A program made the translations under genes and the position numbers. From an uncultured Pseudomonadota bacterium (GTDB lineage: Bacteria; Pseudomonadota; Gammaproteobacteria; Steroidobacterales; Steroidobacteraceae), in the NCBI GenBank assembly GCA_946479515.1, contig CAMLGF010000053.1, forward strand, positions 1 through 25,899: a DNA stretch of 25,899 nt, written 5' to 3'. Below, one piece after another: positions 1 through 7,631 of this stretch (its first letter is position 1; every line of letters begins with the position of its first letter). Below the pieces are notes generated by a model. It was not told the DNA's origin. It searched no databases and saw nothing but the letters and a program-made list of their open reading frames with translations.

Positions 1-2
1 TC

Positions 3-1286
3 GACACCAATGAAGAGGTGTTGCGCGACCTGCAGGATCGCCTCGACATCCGCACCATCGCCGGCAACGCCGCCTATCCTTCCGTGCTCGAGGCCGCGGG
101 CGCCGCTGCCGCCGACATCGTGGTCGCGCTCACTTCCAGCGATGAAGTGAACATGATGGCCTGCGAGATCGCGTACACGCTGTATCGCACGCGCACTAAG
201 ATCGCACGCATCCGCTCCGCCGAATACACCCGCCACCCCAAGCTGTTCTCCGATGAAGCCTTGTCGGTGGATGTGTGGATCAGCCCCGAGCAGCTGGTCA
301 CCGAGTACATCGCGCAGCTGATCAAGTTTCCGGGCGCCCTGCAGGTGCTGGATTTCGCCGATGGCCGGGTGCGCCTCGTGGGCATTCGCGCACGCAGAGG
401 CGGCCTGCTGGTATCGCAGAAGCTCAAAGCGCTGAAGGAACACCACCCCAACACCGACGCGCGCGTCGTGGCCATCTACCGCCAGGGCCGCAGCGTCATT
501 CCCGAAGGCGAGACCGTCATCGAGGAGGGCGACGAGGTGTTCTTTCTCGCGGCGCGCGACGACATCCGCAGATTCATGAGCGAGATCCGCAAGGAAGAGG
601 CGCCGGCGAAGCGCGTGGTGATCGCCGGTGGCGGCAACATCGGTCTCGCCCTCGCGCGTCGGCTGGAGAACGAAAACCAGGTGAAGCTGATCGAGCGCGA
701 TCCGCGCCGCGCGCGCCGCATTTCGGAGCTGCTGCTCAACACCATTGTGCTCAACGGCGACGCCGCCGACGAGGAGCTGCTGATCGAGGAGAACATCGAC
801 AGTTGCGACGTGTTCTGCGCGCTGACGAATTCCGAAGAGGCCAACATCCTCTCGGCCATGCTGGCCAAGCGGCTGGGCGCGCGCAAGGTCATGGCACTCA
901 TCAACAAGCCCTCTTACGCGGACCTCATGGAGAGCGGCAACATCGACATCGCGATCTCGCCGCAGACCATTACCATCGGTTCATTGCTCGCGCACGTCCG
1001 CCGCGGCGACGTGGTACGCGTGCACAGCCTGCGGCGCGGCGCCGCGGAAGCCCTCGAGGCCGTCGTGCATGGCACGGACAAGACGTCGCGGGTGGTCGGC
1101 CGCAAGGTTGGTGACATTCCGTTGCCGGAGGGCGCCATCATCGGTGCCGTGGTTCGCGGCGACCAGGTGTCCATCGCTCACCATGACACGATGATCCACA
1201 ATGACGATCACGTGATCGTGTTCCTCTCCGATCGCCGCCACGTCGAGCAGGTCGAGCGGTTGTTTTCGGCGCCGGGCAGCCGCTAG
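3..1286 (+). CDS. trkA: Trk system potassium uptake protein TrkA (5'-truncated by window edge)
   Basis: TrkA is the cytoplasmic NAD(H)-binding regulatory subunit of the Trk potassium uptake system and gates TrkH. The reading frame is open to the first base of the window, and the residues before the GTG at 18 already align with the family (an acidic D-T-N-E-E stretch at the end of Rossmann beta-2). The true start therefore lies upstream, about 30 residues away, and the first GxGxxG motif is missing. The second nucleotide-binding lobe is visible, with GGGNIG near bases 626-643, followed by a second C-terminal TrkA_C lobe. The visible 427 residues plus the missing part match the usual length near 458. 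trkH starts 11 bp downstream, so the two form an operon. Identity is secure from family motifs and context. Confidence 0.95.
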   Translation, partial: DTNEEVLRDLQDRLDIRTIAGNAAYPSVLEAAGAAAADIVVALTSSDEVNMMACEIAYTLYRTRTKIARIRSAEYTRHPKLFSDEALSVDVWISPEQLVTEYIAQLIKFPGALQVLDFADGRVRLVGIRARRGGLLVSQKLKALKEHHPNTDARVVAIYRQGRSVIPEGETVIEEGDEVFFLAARDDIRRFMSEIRKEEAPAKRVVIAGGGNIGLALARRLENENQVKLIERDPRRARRISELLLNTIVLNGDAADEELLIEENIDSCDVFCALTNSEEANILSAMLAKRLGARKVMALINKPSYADLMESGNIDIAISPQTITIGSLLAHVRRGDVVRVHSLRRGAAEALEAVVHGTDKTSRVVGRKVGDIPLPEGAIIGAVVRGDQVSIAHHDTMIHNDDHVIVFLSDRRHVEQVERLFSAPGSR

Positions 1287-1297
1287 GCGCAGTCCCC

Positions 1298-2746
1298 ATG
1301 CTAGCCGTCGCCCACCTGCTCGGGCTCATGATGGCCTTCTTCGGCCTCATCTATCTATTGCCGATCGGCTGGTCGCTGGCGGTCGGGGACGGCGCGGTCA
1401 TCGATTTCGTGATCGCCGGCGGCATCGATGCCGTGGCGGGACTGCTGATTGCCTGGGGCACGCGGCGCTTCCGGCGCGAGCTCAAACCGCGCGACGGCTT
1501 CCTGCTCGTCACCTCGTCGTGGGTGCTGATGTCAGCGTCCGCGGCCATCCCGCTGATGCTGGCGCTGCCCGAACTGTCGTTCACCGACGCATATTTCGAG
1601 GCGATGTCGGGGCTGACCACCACGGGCTCCACCGTCCTCAGCCACCTCGATGATCTGCCCCAGTCCATCAATCTCTGGCGGCACCTGCTGCATTGGCTGG
1701 GCGGCATCGGCATCATCGTGCTGGTGGTCGCCGTGCTGCCGTTGCTGGGCGTCGGCGGCATGCAGCTCTACAAGGCGGAAACTCCGGGACCGGTGAAGGA
1801 TGAGAAGCTGACGCCGCGCATCACCGAGACCGCCAAGGCGCTGTGGTTCACCTATCTTGCGATCACGACCGTCGGCGTCGTGGCTTTGCGCATCGCCGGC
1901 ATGAGCTGGTTCGACGCCATCTGCCACTGCATGTCGGCGATCGCGCTCGGTGGGTTCTCCACGCACGACGTGAGCGTCGGCTATTTCGAGTCTTTCAGCG
2001 TCGAGCTCGTGCTCATGGTCATCATGGTGGTGGCGGCACTGAACTTCTCGCGCCACTTCCTGGCGTTCCGCAACCTTTCGTTGAAGCCGTACAAGACGGA
2101 TTCGGAAGCCAAAGCGGTGTTGATCCTGCTCGGCAGCTCGGTGGTGCTCGTCGCGGTACTGCTCTCGCTGGACGGTACCTATGCGGGCACGGGGCAGTCG
2201 ATCCGGCATTCCATTTTCAACGTGGTGTCCATCGCCACCACCACCGGCTTCGTGACCGAGGACTACGAGAAGTGGCCGGCCTTCCTGCCGATCTGGCTGC
2301 TGTTCCTGAGCTGCATCACCTGCAGCACCGGGTCGACCGGCGGCGGCATCAAGATGTTTCGCACCCTGCTGCTCATCCGCCAGGCGCGTCGCGAGCTCAA
2401 GCTGCTGGTGCATCCGAACGCGGTGATTCCGATCCGCATCGGCGGGCAGTCCATTCCCGAGCGCGTGGTGTATTCGGTGCTGGCATTCATTTTCCTGTAC
2501 TTCGGCACCATCCTGGTCCTGACGTTCGCCATGCTGGCGACCGGCCTCGATCTCGTGTCGTCGTTCTCCGCGGTCATCTCGTCGGTCAACAACATGGGGC
2601 CGGGCCTGGGTGCGGTGGGTCCCTCCACCAACTTCTCCGGGCTGACCGACGCACAGACGTGGATCTCCACCACGGCGATGCTCGTCGGCCGCCTGGAAAT
2701 CTTCACCGTGCTGGTGCTCTTCACGCCCGGATTCTGGCGCAAGTAG
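1298..2746 (+). CDS. trkH: Trk system potassium transporter TrkH
   Basis: TrkH is the membrane pore subunit that carries K+ inward across the inner membrane together with TrkA. The 482-residue product matches the family length of about 483. All four pore-loop repeats of the SKT superfamily are visible: TTTGS at residues 107-111, ALGGFS at 216-221, TTTGF at 314-318 and NMGPG at 432-436. Each carries the selectivity-filter glycine. Many hydrophobic helices surround these loops. A TCSTGSTGGGIKMFR segment near 341-355 matches the intramembrane gating loop of TrkH. The ATG at 1298 follows trkA by 11 bp, which supports co-transcription and likely translational coupling. Confidence 0.96.
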   Translation: MLAVAHLLGLMMAFFGLIYLLPIGWSLAVGDGAVIDFVIAGGIDAVAGLLIAWGTRRFRRELKPRDGFLLVTSSWVLMSASAAIPLMLALPELSFTDAYFEAMSGLTTTGSTVLSHLDDLPQSINLWRHLLHWLGGIGIIVLVVAVLPLLGVGGMQLYKAETPGPVKDEKLTPRITETAKALWFTYLAITTVGVVALRIAGMSWFDAICHCMSAIALGGFSTHDVSVGYFESFSVELVLMVIMVVAALNFSRHFLAFRNLSLKPYKTDSEAKAVLILLGSSVVLVAVLLSLDGTYAGTGQSIRHSIFNVVSIATTTGFVTEDYEKWPAFLPIWLLFLSCITCSTGSTGGGIKMFRTLLLIRQARRELKLLVHPNAVIPIRIGGQSIPERVVYSVLAFIFLYFGTILVLTFAMLATGLDLVSSFSAVISSVNNMGPGLGAVGPSTNFSGLTDAQTWISTTAMLVGRLEIFTVLVLFTPGFWRK

Positions 2747-2755
2747 TCCTGCCGC

Positions 2756-2776
2756 CGCCGGCCGCGGCTGCCGGCG
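2756..2776. terminator. Hairpin between convergent trkH and CBS genes
   Basis: A perfect 7-bp inverted repeat (CGCCGGC / GCCGGCG) with a 7-nt loop lies in the 38-bp gap between two convergent stop codons. It has no clear T-run on either side, so a role as a bidirectional terminator is inferred from position only. Confidence 0.3.
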
Positions 2777-2784
2777 ATCGCCTT

Positions 2785-3213
2785 CTAGCCGTGGATGTAG
2801 GTCTCGAGGTCGGCAATGGTGCGTTCCTGCTCCTCGATGACGGCGCGCACCAGGTCACCGATGCTGAGCACGCCCACGACCCGGTCGCCGCTGAGCACGG
2901 GCAAGTGCCGGATGCGACGATCCGTCATCAGGCGCATGCAATCGTGCGCATCCTGCCGCGGGTTCACGGTGATGACCTTGGAGGTCATGATGGATTCCAC
3001 CGGCGTCTCGGTGGAAGAGCGGCCGAGCAGCACCACCTTGCGCGCGTAGTCGCGCTCGGAAACGATTCCCACCAGCTTGTCACCCGACATCACCAGCAGC
3101 GCGCCGATGTGGTGCTCGGCCATCCTGCGAATGGCGGCTAGCACCGGTTCTTCCGGCGCGATGGAATGGATGCCCTTGGGCTTCTGATCTAGCAACTGTT
3201 GCACGGAAAGCAT
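2785..3213 (-). CDS. Two-CBS-domain protein
   Basis: A 142-residue soluble protein built almost entirely of a tandem CBS pair (about residues 8-62 and 74-127), with repeated beta-alpha-beta patterns such as GIVSERDYARK and GVLSIGDLVRA. Stand-alone CBS pairs bind adenine nucleotides or related ligands and act as sensors, and the partner of this one is unknown. No fused catalytic domain is present. The start at 3213 is supported by a strong GGAGGTG site two bases upstream. The gene lies 53 bp downstream of nfeD on the same strand, so it may be the last gene of the SPFH-NfeD transcript. It converges on trkH. A role in energy or redox sensing is only an inference from the family. Confidence 0.9.
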   Translation of the reverse strand: MLSVQQLLDQKPKGIHSIAPEEPVLAAIRRMAEHHIGALLVMSGDKLVGIVSERDYARKVVLLGRSSTETPVESIMTSKVITVNPRQDAHDCMRLMTDRRIRHLPVLSGDRVVGVLSIGDLVRAVIEEQERTIADLETYIHG

Positions 3214-3215
3214 GA

Positions 3216-3222
3216 CACCTCC
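3216..3222 (-). promoter_or_regulatory. Strong ribosome binding site of the CBS gene
   Basis: The minus strand reads GGAGGTG followed by TC and the ATG at 3213, a near-perfect Shine-Dalgarno sequence that fixes the start codon. Confidence 0.75.
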
Positions 3223-3266
3223 GGCGGCCCTTCCATGGCCGTCTAGCTACAGGGACTACGACGACA

Positions 3267-3707
3267 TCAGGCCGGCACCACCGTCAGCACCGCACCATTG
3301 ACACCCGTGACGCGGACGCGTGCGCCGGCCGGCAGTTCAGGTCCGGTGACTTTCCACACGCCGTCGCCGATCCTGGCCTTGCCCGACCCTTGTTCGATGG
3401 GCTCGACCAGCACGAACTCGCTGCCAATGTACTGCACGCCCCGCTGGTTGAGAGTCGGCTGCTCATCCTTCTCGGGGTTCTTTTTCCGGTAGTTCAGGTA
3501 GGCCAGCATCAGCACGAGGCCGAGCACGGCGAAACCGATGAGCTGCATCTGCCAGGGTATCGGGATTACGACCAGCAGCAGTCCGACCACGGCGGCGGCG
3601 CAGGCAAACCAGATGGCGACGGCGCCTGGCAGGAACGTCTCGAGCGCGGCCAGCACCACGGCGAACACCATCCAGTGCCACCACTTGAGCGCCGTGATGT
3701 CGATCAT
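3267..3707 (-). CDS. NfeD-family membrane protein (YbbK-like)
   Basis: NfeD proteins are membrane-anchored partners of SPFH/stomatin proteins. The 146-residue product has two to three hydrophobic helices in residues 10-72 ([43 protein letters not shown]). A charged linker follows, then a C-terminal beta-rich OB-fold of about residues 88-145 that starts with an [12 protein letters not shown] segment and contains the DGVWKV motif typical of the short NfeD type. The N-terminal ClpP-like protease domain of long NfeD proteins is absent, as in E. coli YbbK. Its ATG overlaps the stop of the SPFH gene by four bases (ATGA at 3704-3707), so the pair is translationally coupled. Confidence 0.92.
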   Translation of the reverse strand: MIDITALKWWHWMVFAVVLAALETFLPGAVAIWFACAAAVVGLLLVVIPIPWQMQLIGFAVLGLVLMLAYLNYRKKNPEKDEQPTLNQRGVQYIGSEFVLVEPIEQGSGKARIGDGVWKVTGPELPAGARVRVTGVNGAVLTVVPA

Positions 3708-4678
3708 GACTGCACCGCTGGCGGGCGCGGCCGGTTGGGCGCCGGCGCCTGCGGGCCGCCCGGTTGTCGGGACATGGCGTCCTTGGCGAGTTCGGCGATG
3801 CCGCCGAGCGCGCCCAACAGGCCGGCGGACTCCACGGGCATCATGAATACCTTCTGGTTGGGAGAGCTCGCGAAATCCTTGAGCGCCTCGACGTATTTTT
3901 GCGCCACGAAATAGTTGATGGCCTGCACGTCGCCCTGGGCGATCGCCTGCGACACCATGGCGGTGGCGCGGGCCTCGGCCTGGGCCAACCGCTCGCGGGC
4001 CTCGGCCTCACGGAACGCGGCCTCCTTGTTGGCCTCGGCGGCCAGAACCACTGATTGCTTTTCGCCCTCGGCCTTCAGAATGGCGGCCTGGCGGAATCCT
4101 TCGGCTTCCAGGATGTTGGCGCGTTTGTCACGCTCGGCCTTCATTTGCCGCCCCATGGATTCCACAAGATTGGCCGGCGGCTGGATGTCCTTGATCTCGA
4201 TGCGCGTGCACTTGACGCCCCAGGGTGTGGTGGCGTCGTCCACCACCTTGAGCAGCCGGTGATTGATTTCATCGCGCTTGGAGAGAGTCTCGTCGAGGTC
4301 CATGGACCCGACCACGGTGCGGATGTTGGTCATCGTGAGGTTCACCATGGCGAGGCGCAGATTGGCGACTTCGTAGGCCGCCTTGGGAGCATCCAGGACC
4401 TGGTAGAACACCACGGCATCGATGGCCACCATTGCGTTGTCCTTGGTGATGACTTCCTGGCGCGGAACGTCGAGCACCTGCTCCATCATGTTGATGCGGT
4501 GGCCCACGGAATCGAAGAAGGGTATGAGCCAGTGCGGCCCGGGGGGCATGGTCTCGGCGAACCTGCCCAGCCGTTCGCGCGTGTATTCGAAACCCTGGGG
4601 CACGATCACCAGCGTCTTGATGCCGATGACGACGATGCCGACCACCACGACGATCACCCAGAACAGTCCGAAGTCCAT
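3704..4678 (-). CDS. qmcA: SPFH/band 7 (stomatin/prohibitin) membrane protein, QmcA-like
   Basis: This protein forms large oligomers in the inner membrane associated with membrane microdomains and protein quality control, usually together with NfeD. The product has 324 residues. It has one N-terminal membrane helix (about 4-26), then a band 7/SPFH domain (about 22-190) with [15 protein letters not shown] and [19 protein letters not shown]. An Ala/Glu-rich coiled coil follows (about 180-245, with [18 protein letters not shown]) and then a proline-rich tail. The frame stays open further upstream, but the ATG at 4678 is chosen because the upstream residues do not look like the family and an AGGGGGAG site sits just before this ATG. 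The gene overlaps nfeD by four bases. Confidence 0.93.
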   Translation of the reverse strand: MDFGLFWVIVVVVGIVVIGIKTLVIVPQGFEYTRERLGRFAETMPPGPHWLIPFFDSVGHRINMMEQVLDVPRQEVITKDNAMVAIDAVVFYQVLDAPKAAYEVANLRLAMVNLTMTNIRTVVGSMDLDETLSKRDEINHRLLKVVDDATTPWGVKCTRIEIKDIQPPANLVESMGRQMKAERDKRANILEAEGFRQAAILKAEGEKQSVVLAAEANKEAAFREAEARERLAQAEARATAMVSQAIAQGDVQAINYFVAQKYVEALKDFASSPNQKVFMMPVESAGLLGALGGIAELAKDAMSRQPGGPQAPAPNRPRPPAVQS

Positions 4679-4680
4679 TG

Positions 4681-4688
4681 CTCCCCCT
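4681..4688 (-). promoter_or_regulatory. Ribosome binding site deciding the SPFH gene start
   Basis: The minus strand reads AGGGGGAG two bases before the ATG at 4678. It supports this internal start over an earlier in-frame ATG at 4861. Confidence 0.6.
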
Positions 4689-4878
4689 AACCAGGTCCCG
4701 CCCTGTGCCCGGATGATACGCCGCCGGTCGCCGAAACCGCACGTAGCTGCCCAGCGACATGGAAATTCACCGGGGGACTCTGAGATGATGGCTTCGCCAG
4801 GGAAGACAGCCCGTGAATTCGAGATAGCCGGCCAATCAGAAGCAGGCAGGGCTGGACGCAAGTAAGCTACAGGTCACC

Positions 4879-5367
4879 GTGTCAGAAGCCCCCATTCCGG
4901 AACTGCGGGTCGAGCCCGATCATTTCGATGTCGTCACCACGGATGTCGTGCTGGTGGCGGAACTGGACTCGACCTTCGCGTTATGTCTGTACGACGCCGT
5001 GCTCGAATCGGGTGCGCTCATCCATCTGCGCGTGGGCCCACCGGGGCGAGTCCAGGACCCCGAGCTCACCGACACGACGCTGTCCACGGATCTGCTGTTG
5101 CTGGATCGCTGCTTCGCCGAGTTGCGTAAAAGCGAGCCCCGCGCCCAGCACTGGCAGGCCAAGATCATCGGTCAGGTGCAGGATTCCCCGGGCGCGCGCG
5201 AGCGCTTCGACGGCGTGCGGGGGTTCCTTTCCGCGTTTCTCGCCGATACGAACGTGAAATTGATTTCTTGCGATACACACGTGGACCACGTGCAGCTGTT
5301 GCGGTTCCGTCCCGCCATGGGGCACGTCCGCTGCGAGCCCCTTGCCGCATCGCGCCCGGGAGGCTAA
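4879..5367 (+). CDS. CheD-like protein lacking the catalytic cysteine
   Basis: The 162-residue product aligns over its length with CheD, the chemoreceptor glutamine deamidase. The segment ALCLYDAVLESGALIHL (34-50) corresponds to the CheD strand-loop with the catalytic His, WQAKIIGQVQ (92-101) to the conserved AKIxGGA stretch, and the C-terminal part with GHVRCEPL to the family end. CheD enzymes need Cys in an LGSC motif and a Thr six residues earlier. Here the motif reads LDST, so Cys is Thr32 and the upstream Thr is Val26, while His49 is retained. Deamidase activity is therefore unlikely, and binding functions remain possible. The start is GTG at 4879 with a weak AGG upstream. The next gene begins 12 bp downstream. 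No chemotaxis genes are in the window. The homology is judged by eye. Confidence 0.7.
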   Translation: MSEAPIPELRVEPDHFDVVTTDVVLVAELDSTFALCLYDAVLESGALIHLRVGPPGRVQDPELTDTTLSTDLLLLDRCFAELRKSEPRAQHWQAKIIGQVQDSPGARERFDGVRGFLSAFLADTNVKLISCDTHVDHVQLLRFRPAMGHVRCEPLAASRPGG

Positions 5368-5379
5368 AAAGGGCGCGCT

Positions 5380-7149
5380 ATGCGCCGAATAATCATTGCC
5401 CTGTTGGCCCCGCTTGCGGGTTTAGTCGTCTCCCCGGCGTTCGCCGCCAAGAAACCCGCGAACGCTCCGCTGCTGAAGTTGTTCGATCAGGTCTGGCAGG
5501 AAGATCTCGCCGATGACCCGATCGCCGCGACCCAACTCGGCGACACTCGCTACAACGACAAGCTCCCTGACATGTCGCCCGAGGCGATGGCGGCGCGCAA
5601 TGCCCGCAACTACACGCGTCTGCAGGCCTTGCGCAAGGTCAAGAAGGAGAAGCTCGAGAAGGTCGACCAGCTGAATTACGACCTGTTCGAGCAGCAGATC
5701 AAGAGTCGCATCGACGAGAACACCTACAAGTCCTATCTCTACGACATCCGCAGCAACGAGGGTCCGCAGCTGCTCGCGGAGGTTTCGGAATTCGCCCCGT
5801 TCGGCACGGTCAAGGACTACGACAACTGGATCGCACGCATCAACGCCTCCGGCACGTACTTCGATCAGTGGATCGCGCTGTTGCAGACCGGCGTGAACGA
5901 GGGGCGCACTCAGCCGCGCGTCGTGGTCCGAAAGGTCATCGAACAGATCAAGCCGCAGTTGGTGACCAATCCGGAAGAATCGGGCTTCTACGCGCCGTTC
6001 AGGAAGATGCCGGCGGACATCCCGCAGGCCGAGAAGGATCGCCTGCAGGCGGCCGCCAAGACGGCCATCCAGACCACGGGAATACCTGCATACCAGCGAT
6101 TCGAGAAATTCCTGCGCGAAGTCTATCTACCGGGATCGCGCGATTCCGTGGCGATCAAGGATACGCCGGATGGCGATCAGTACTATCGCAATCGGGTCGC
6201 CCACTTCACCACGCTCACCAACCAGTCGCCGACCAACATTCACAACACCGGCCTGGCCGAGGTGAAGCGCATCCGCGCCGAGATGGAGAAGACGCTCGAG
6301 GGCATCAATTTCCTCGGCAACCTGGATCAGTTCCTGGTGTTCCTGCGCACCGACGACCGCTTCTATTACAAGACGCCCGAAGAGCTGTTCGCGGCCTATG
6401 AAAAGACCGCGCGTGGCATCGAGCCGCAGCTGCCCAAGTTGTTCGGGCGCCTGCCGAAGACGCCTTTCGGTATTCGCGCCATCCCGGCCGCCAGCGCGCC
6501 GACGACCACGACGGCGTACTACCAGCCGCCCTCACTGGACGGCTCGCGGCCCGGTAACTACTACGTGAACCTGTACAAGCCGGAGACCCGGCCGATCTGG
6601 GAAATCGAGGCGCTGACTGCGCACGAGTCGGTGCCCGGGCACCACCTGCAGATCGCCCTGGCCTACGAGCTCAAGGGCATGCCGGAATTCCGCCGCAATG
6701 CCGGTTACACGGCGTTCGTCGAGGGTTGGGCGCTGTATGCGGAAAGCCTGGGATACGACCTCGGCCTGTACACGGATCCGTTCCAGAAGATCGGCCAGTT
6801 GAACTACGACATGTGGCGCGCGGTGCGCCTGGTCGTGGACACGGGCATGCATCAGTTCGGCTGGACGCGCGATCAGGCCATCTATTTCTTCAAGCAGAAC
6901 ACCGGTAAAAGCGATCAGGACATCGAAAACGAGGTCGATCGCTACATTTCCTGGCCCGGTCAGGCGCTGGCATACAAACTGGGTCAGCTCAAGATCCAGG
7001 CATTGCGCGCCGAGGCCGAGAAGGCCTTGGGTGACCGTTTCGACATCCGCGCGTTCCACGACCAGATCCTGGGCAGTGGAGCGCTGCCGCTGTCGGTGCT
7101 CGAAGCGGAGACGCGGGCCTGGATCACGGCGCAGAGCGCCCGCCGGTAG
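5380..7149 (+). CDS. Secreted DUF885-family zinc metallopeptidase
   Basis: A 589-residue exported protein of the DUF885 family, whose members resemble M3/M32-type metallopeptidases. Residues 1-22 form a signal peptide (basic start, hydrophobic core, then cleavage after PAFA), so the enzyme should act in the periplasm. The zinc site is HESVPGHH at residues 415-422, with His415, Glu416 and the family PGHH signature. A downstream EGWALYAE at 448-455 supplies the likely third ligand Glu. The C-terminal part has the GQALAYKLGQLKI segment usual for the family. The substrate is unknown, and peptide hydrolysis is inferred from the fold. The start lies 12 bp after the CheD-like gene, which suggests one transcript. 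Confidence 0.92.
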   Translation: MRRIIIALLAPLAGLVVSPAFAAKKPANAPLLKLFDQVWQEDLADDPIAATQLGDTRYNDKLPDMSPEAMAARNARNYTRLQALRKVKKEKLEKVDQLNYDLFEQQIKSRIDENTYKSYLYDIRSNEGPQLLAEVSEFAPFGTVKDYDNWIARINASGTYFDQWIALLQTGVNEGRTQPRVVVRKVIEQIKPQLVTNPEESGFYAPFRKMPADIPQAEKDRLQAAAKTAIQTTGIPAYQRFEKFLREVYLPGSRDSVAIKDTPDGDQYYRNRVAHFTTLTNQSPTNIHNTGLAEVKRIRAEMEKTLEGINFLGNLDQFLVFLRTDDRFYYKTPEELFAAYEKTARGIEPQLPKLFGRLPKTPFGIRAIPAASAPTTTTAYYQPPSLDGSRPGNYYVNLYKPETRPIWEIEALTAHESVPGHHLQIALAYELKGMPEFRRNAGYTAFVEGWALYAESLGYDLGLYTDPFQKIGQLNYDMWRAVRLVVDTGMHQFGWTRDQAIYFFKQNTGKSDQDIENEVDRYISWPGQALAYKLGQLKIQALRAEAEKALGDRFDIRAFHDQILGSGALPLSVLEAETRAWITAQSARR

Positions 7150-7165
7150 TCCTCGATAGAGCGCC

Positions 7166-7480
7166 TCATTCGCCGTCCTCCGGGCGTTCGAGGCGCTCCT
7201 CCAGGGCGTCGATCGCCCGCATGAGCCTCGCGCAGCGAGTTTCGGCCGCTGCGCGCTGGCGCTGGGCCTGAACCAGCACGTGCGCGTGGATGTCGTCGCG
7301 CGCTTCCAGCAGTTCCATCTCAAGGTGCGCACGAGACGCGGCACGACTCGCTGCCGCGTAACGGCGATGCAACTGTTCGAGTTGCTCGTCGAGCGCGCAT
7401 TCCGCCACGTCCACGTCGTCGAGAAATTCCGCGGGGATGACTCCCGCGGGTCGATAAGTCTGGGTTGTCGTGCCGTTCAC
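7166..7480 (-). CDS. Small coiled-coil protein of unknown function
   Basis: A 104-residue acidic/basic helical protein with no family that I recognise. From about residue 28 to the end it is dominated by Ala, Glu, Arg and Leu in heptad-like spacing, predicting a long coiled coil. There is no signal peptide or membrane segment. A GTG start at 7480 is preceded by GAGGT four bases upstream, which is the main support that the gene is real. It converges on the DUF885 gene with a 16-bp gap and lies downstream of the oligopeptide-binding gene on the same strand, about 150 bp away. It could instead be a spurious frame in GC-rich DNA, but the ribosome binding site argues against that. Confidence 0.55.
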   Translation of the reverse strand: MNGTTTQTYRPAGVIPAEFLDDVDVAECALDEQLEQLHRRYAAASRAASRAHLEMELLEARDDIHAHVLVQAQRQRAAAETRCARLMRAIDALEERLERPEDGE

Positions 7481-7584
7481 GATGACCTCGCAGCCACTGT
7501 TACCGTGGCGTGATCATCGCGAAGCGTCATGTTCGGGAGATGTCGGCGCGGTGACGGATGCGTGTCGGTTCAGCGAAGGCTCGG

Positions 7585-7607
7585 GATGTCGGACTGCGCC
7601 CGACGTC
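7585..7607 (-). terminator. Weak hairpin downstream of the binding-protein gene
   Basis: An imperfect inverted repeat (GATGTCGG / CCGACGTC with one mismatched pair and a 7-nt loop) lies about 25 bp past the stop codon of the oligopeptide-binding gene. No T-run follows, so termination is a weak inference. Confidence 0.22.
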
Positions 7608-7631
7608 GCCGTGCGCCATCAACGGAAGGCA

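Noticed and set aside
1204..1219. Perfect 16-bp palindrome ACGATCACGTGATCGT in trkA, considered as a third parS
   Set aside because: It shares the CACGTG core but has neither the TGTT nor the AACA arm. It lies in coding sequence, so it is probably chance.
1843..3141. Plus-strand second frame within trkH running into the CBS gene
   Set aside because: It crosses two genes with clear family motifs, and its own product is low-complexity and Arg/His-rich.
4764..4819. Inverted repeat AATTCAC / GTGAATT between the SPFH and CheD-like genes
   Set aside because: Only 7 bp with a 42-bp spacer and no promoter element in a useful position, so too weak to call an operator.
6532..7344. Minus-strand frame spanning the DUF885 3' end and the small coiled-coil gene
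   Set aside because: It overlaps the zinc site of DUF885 in antisense, and the coiled-coil frame has a better start signal.
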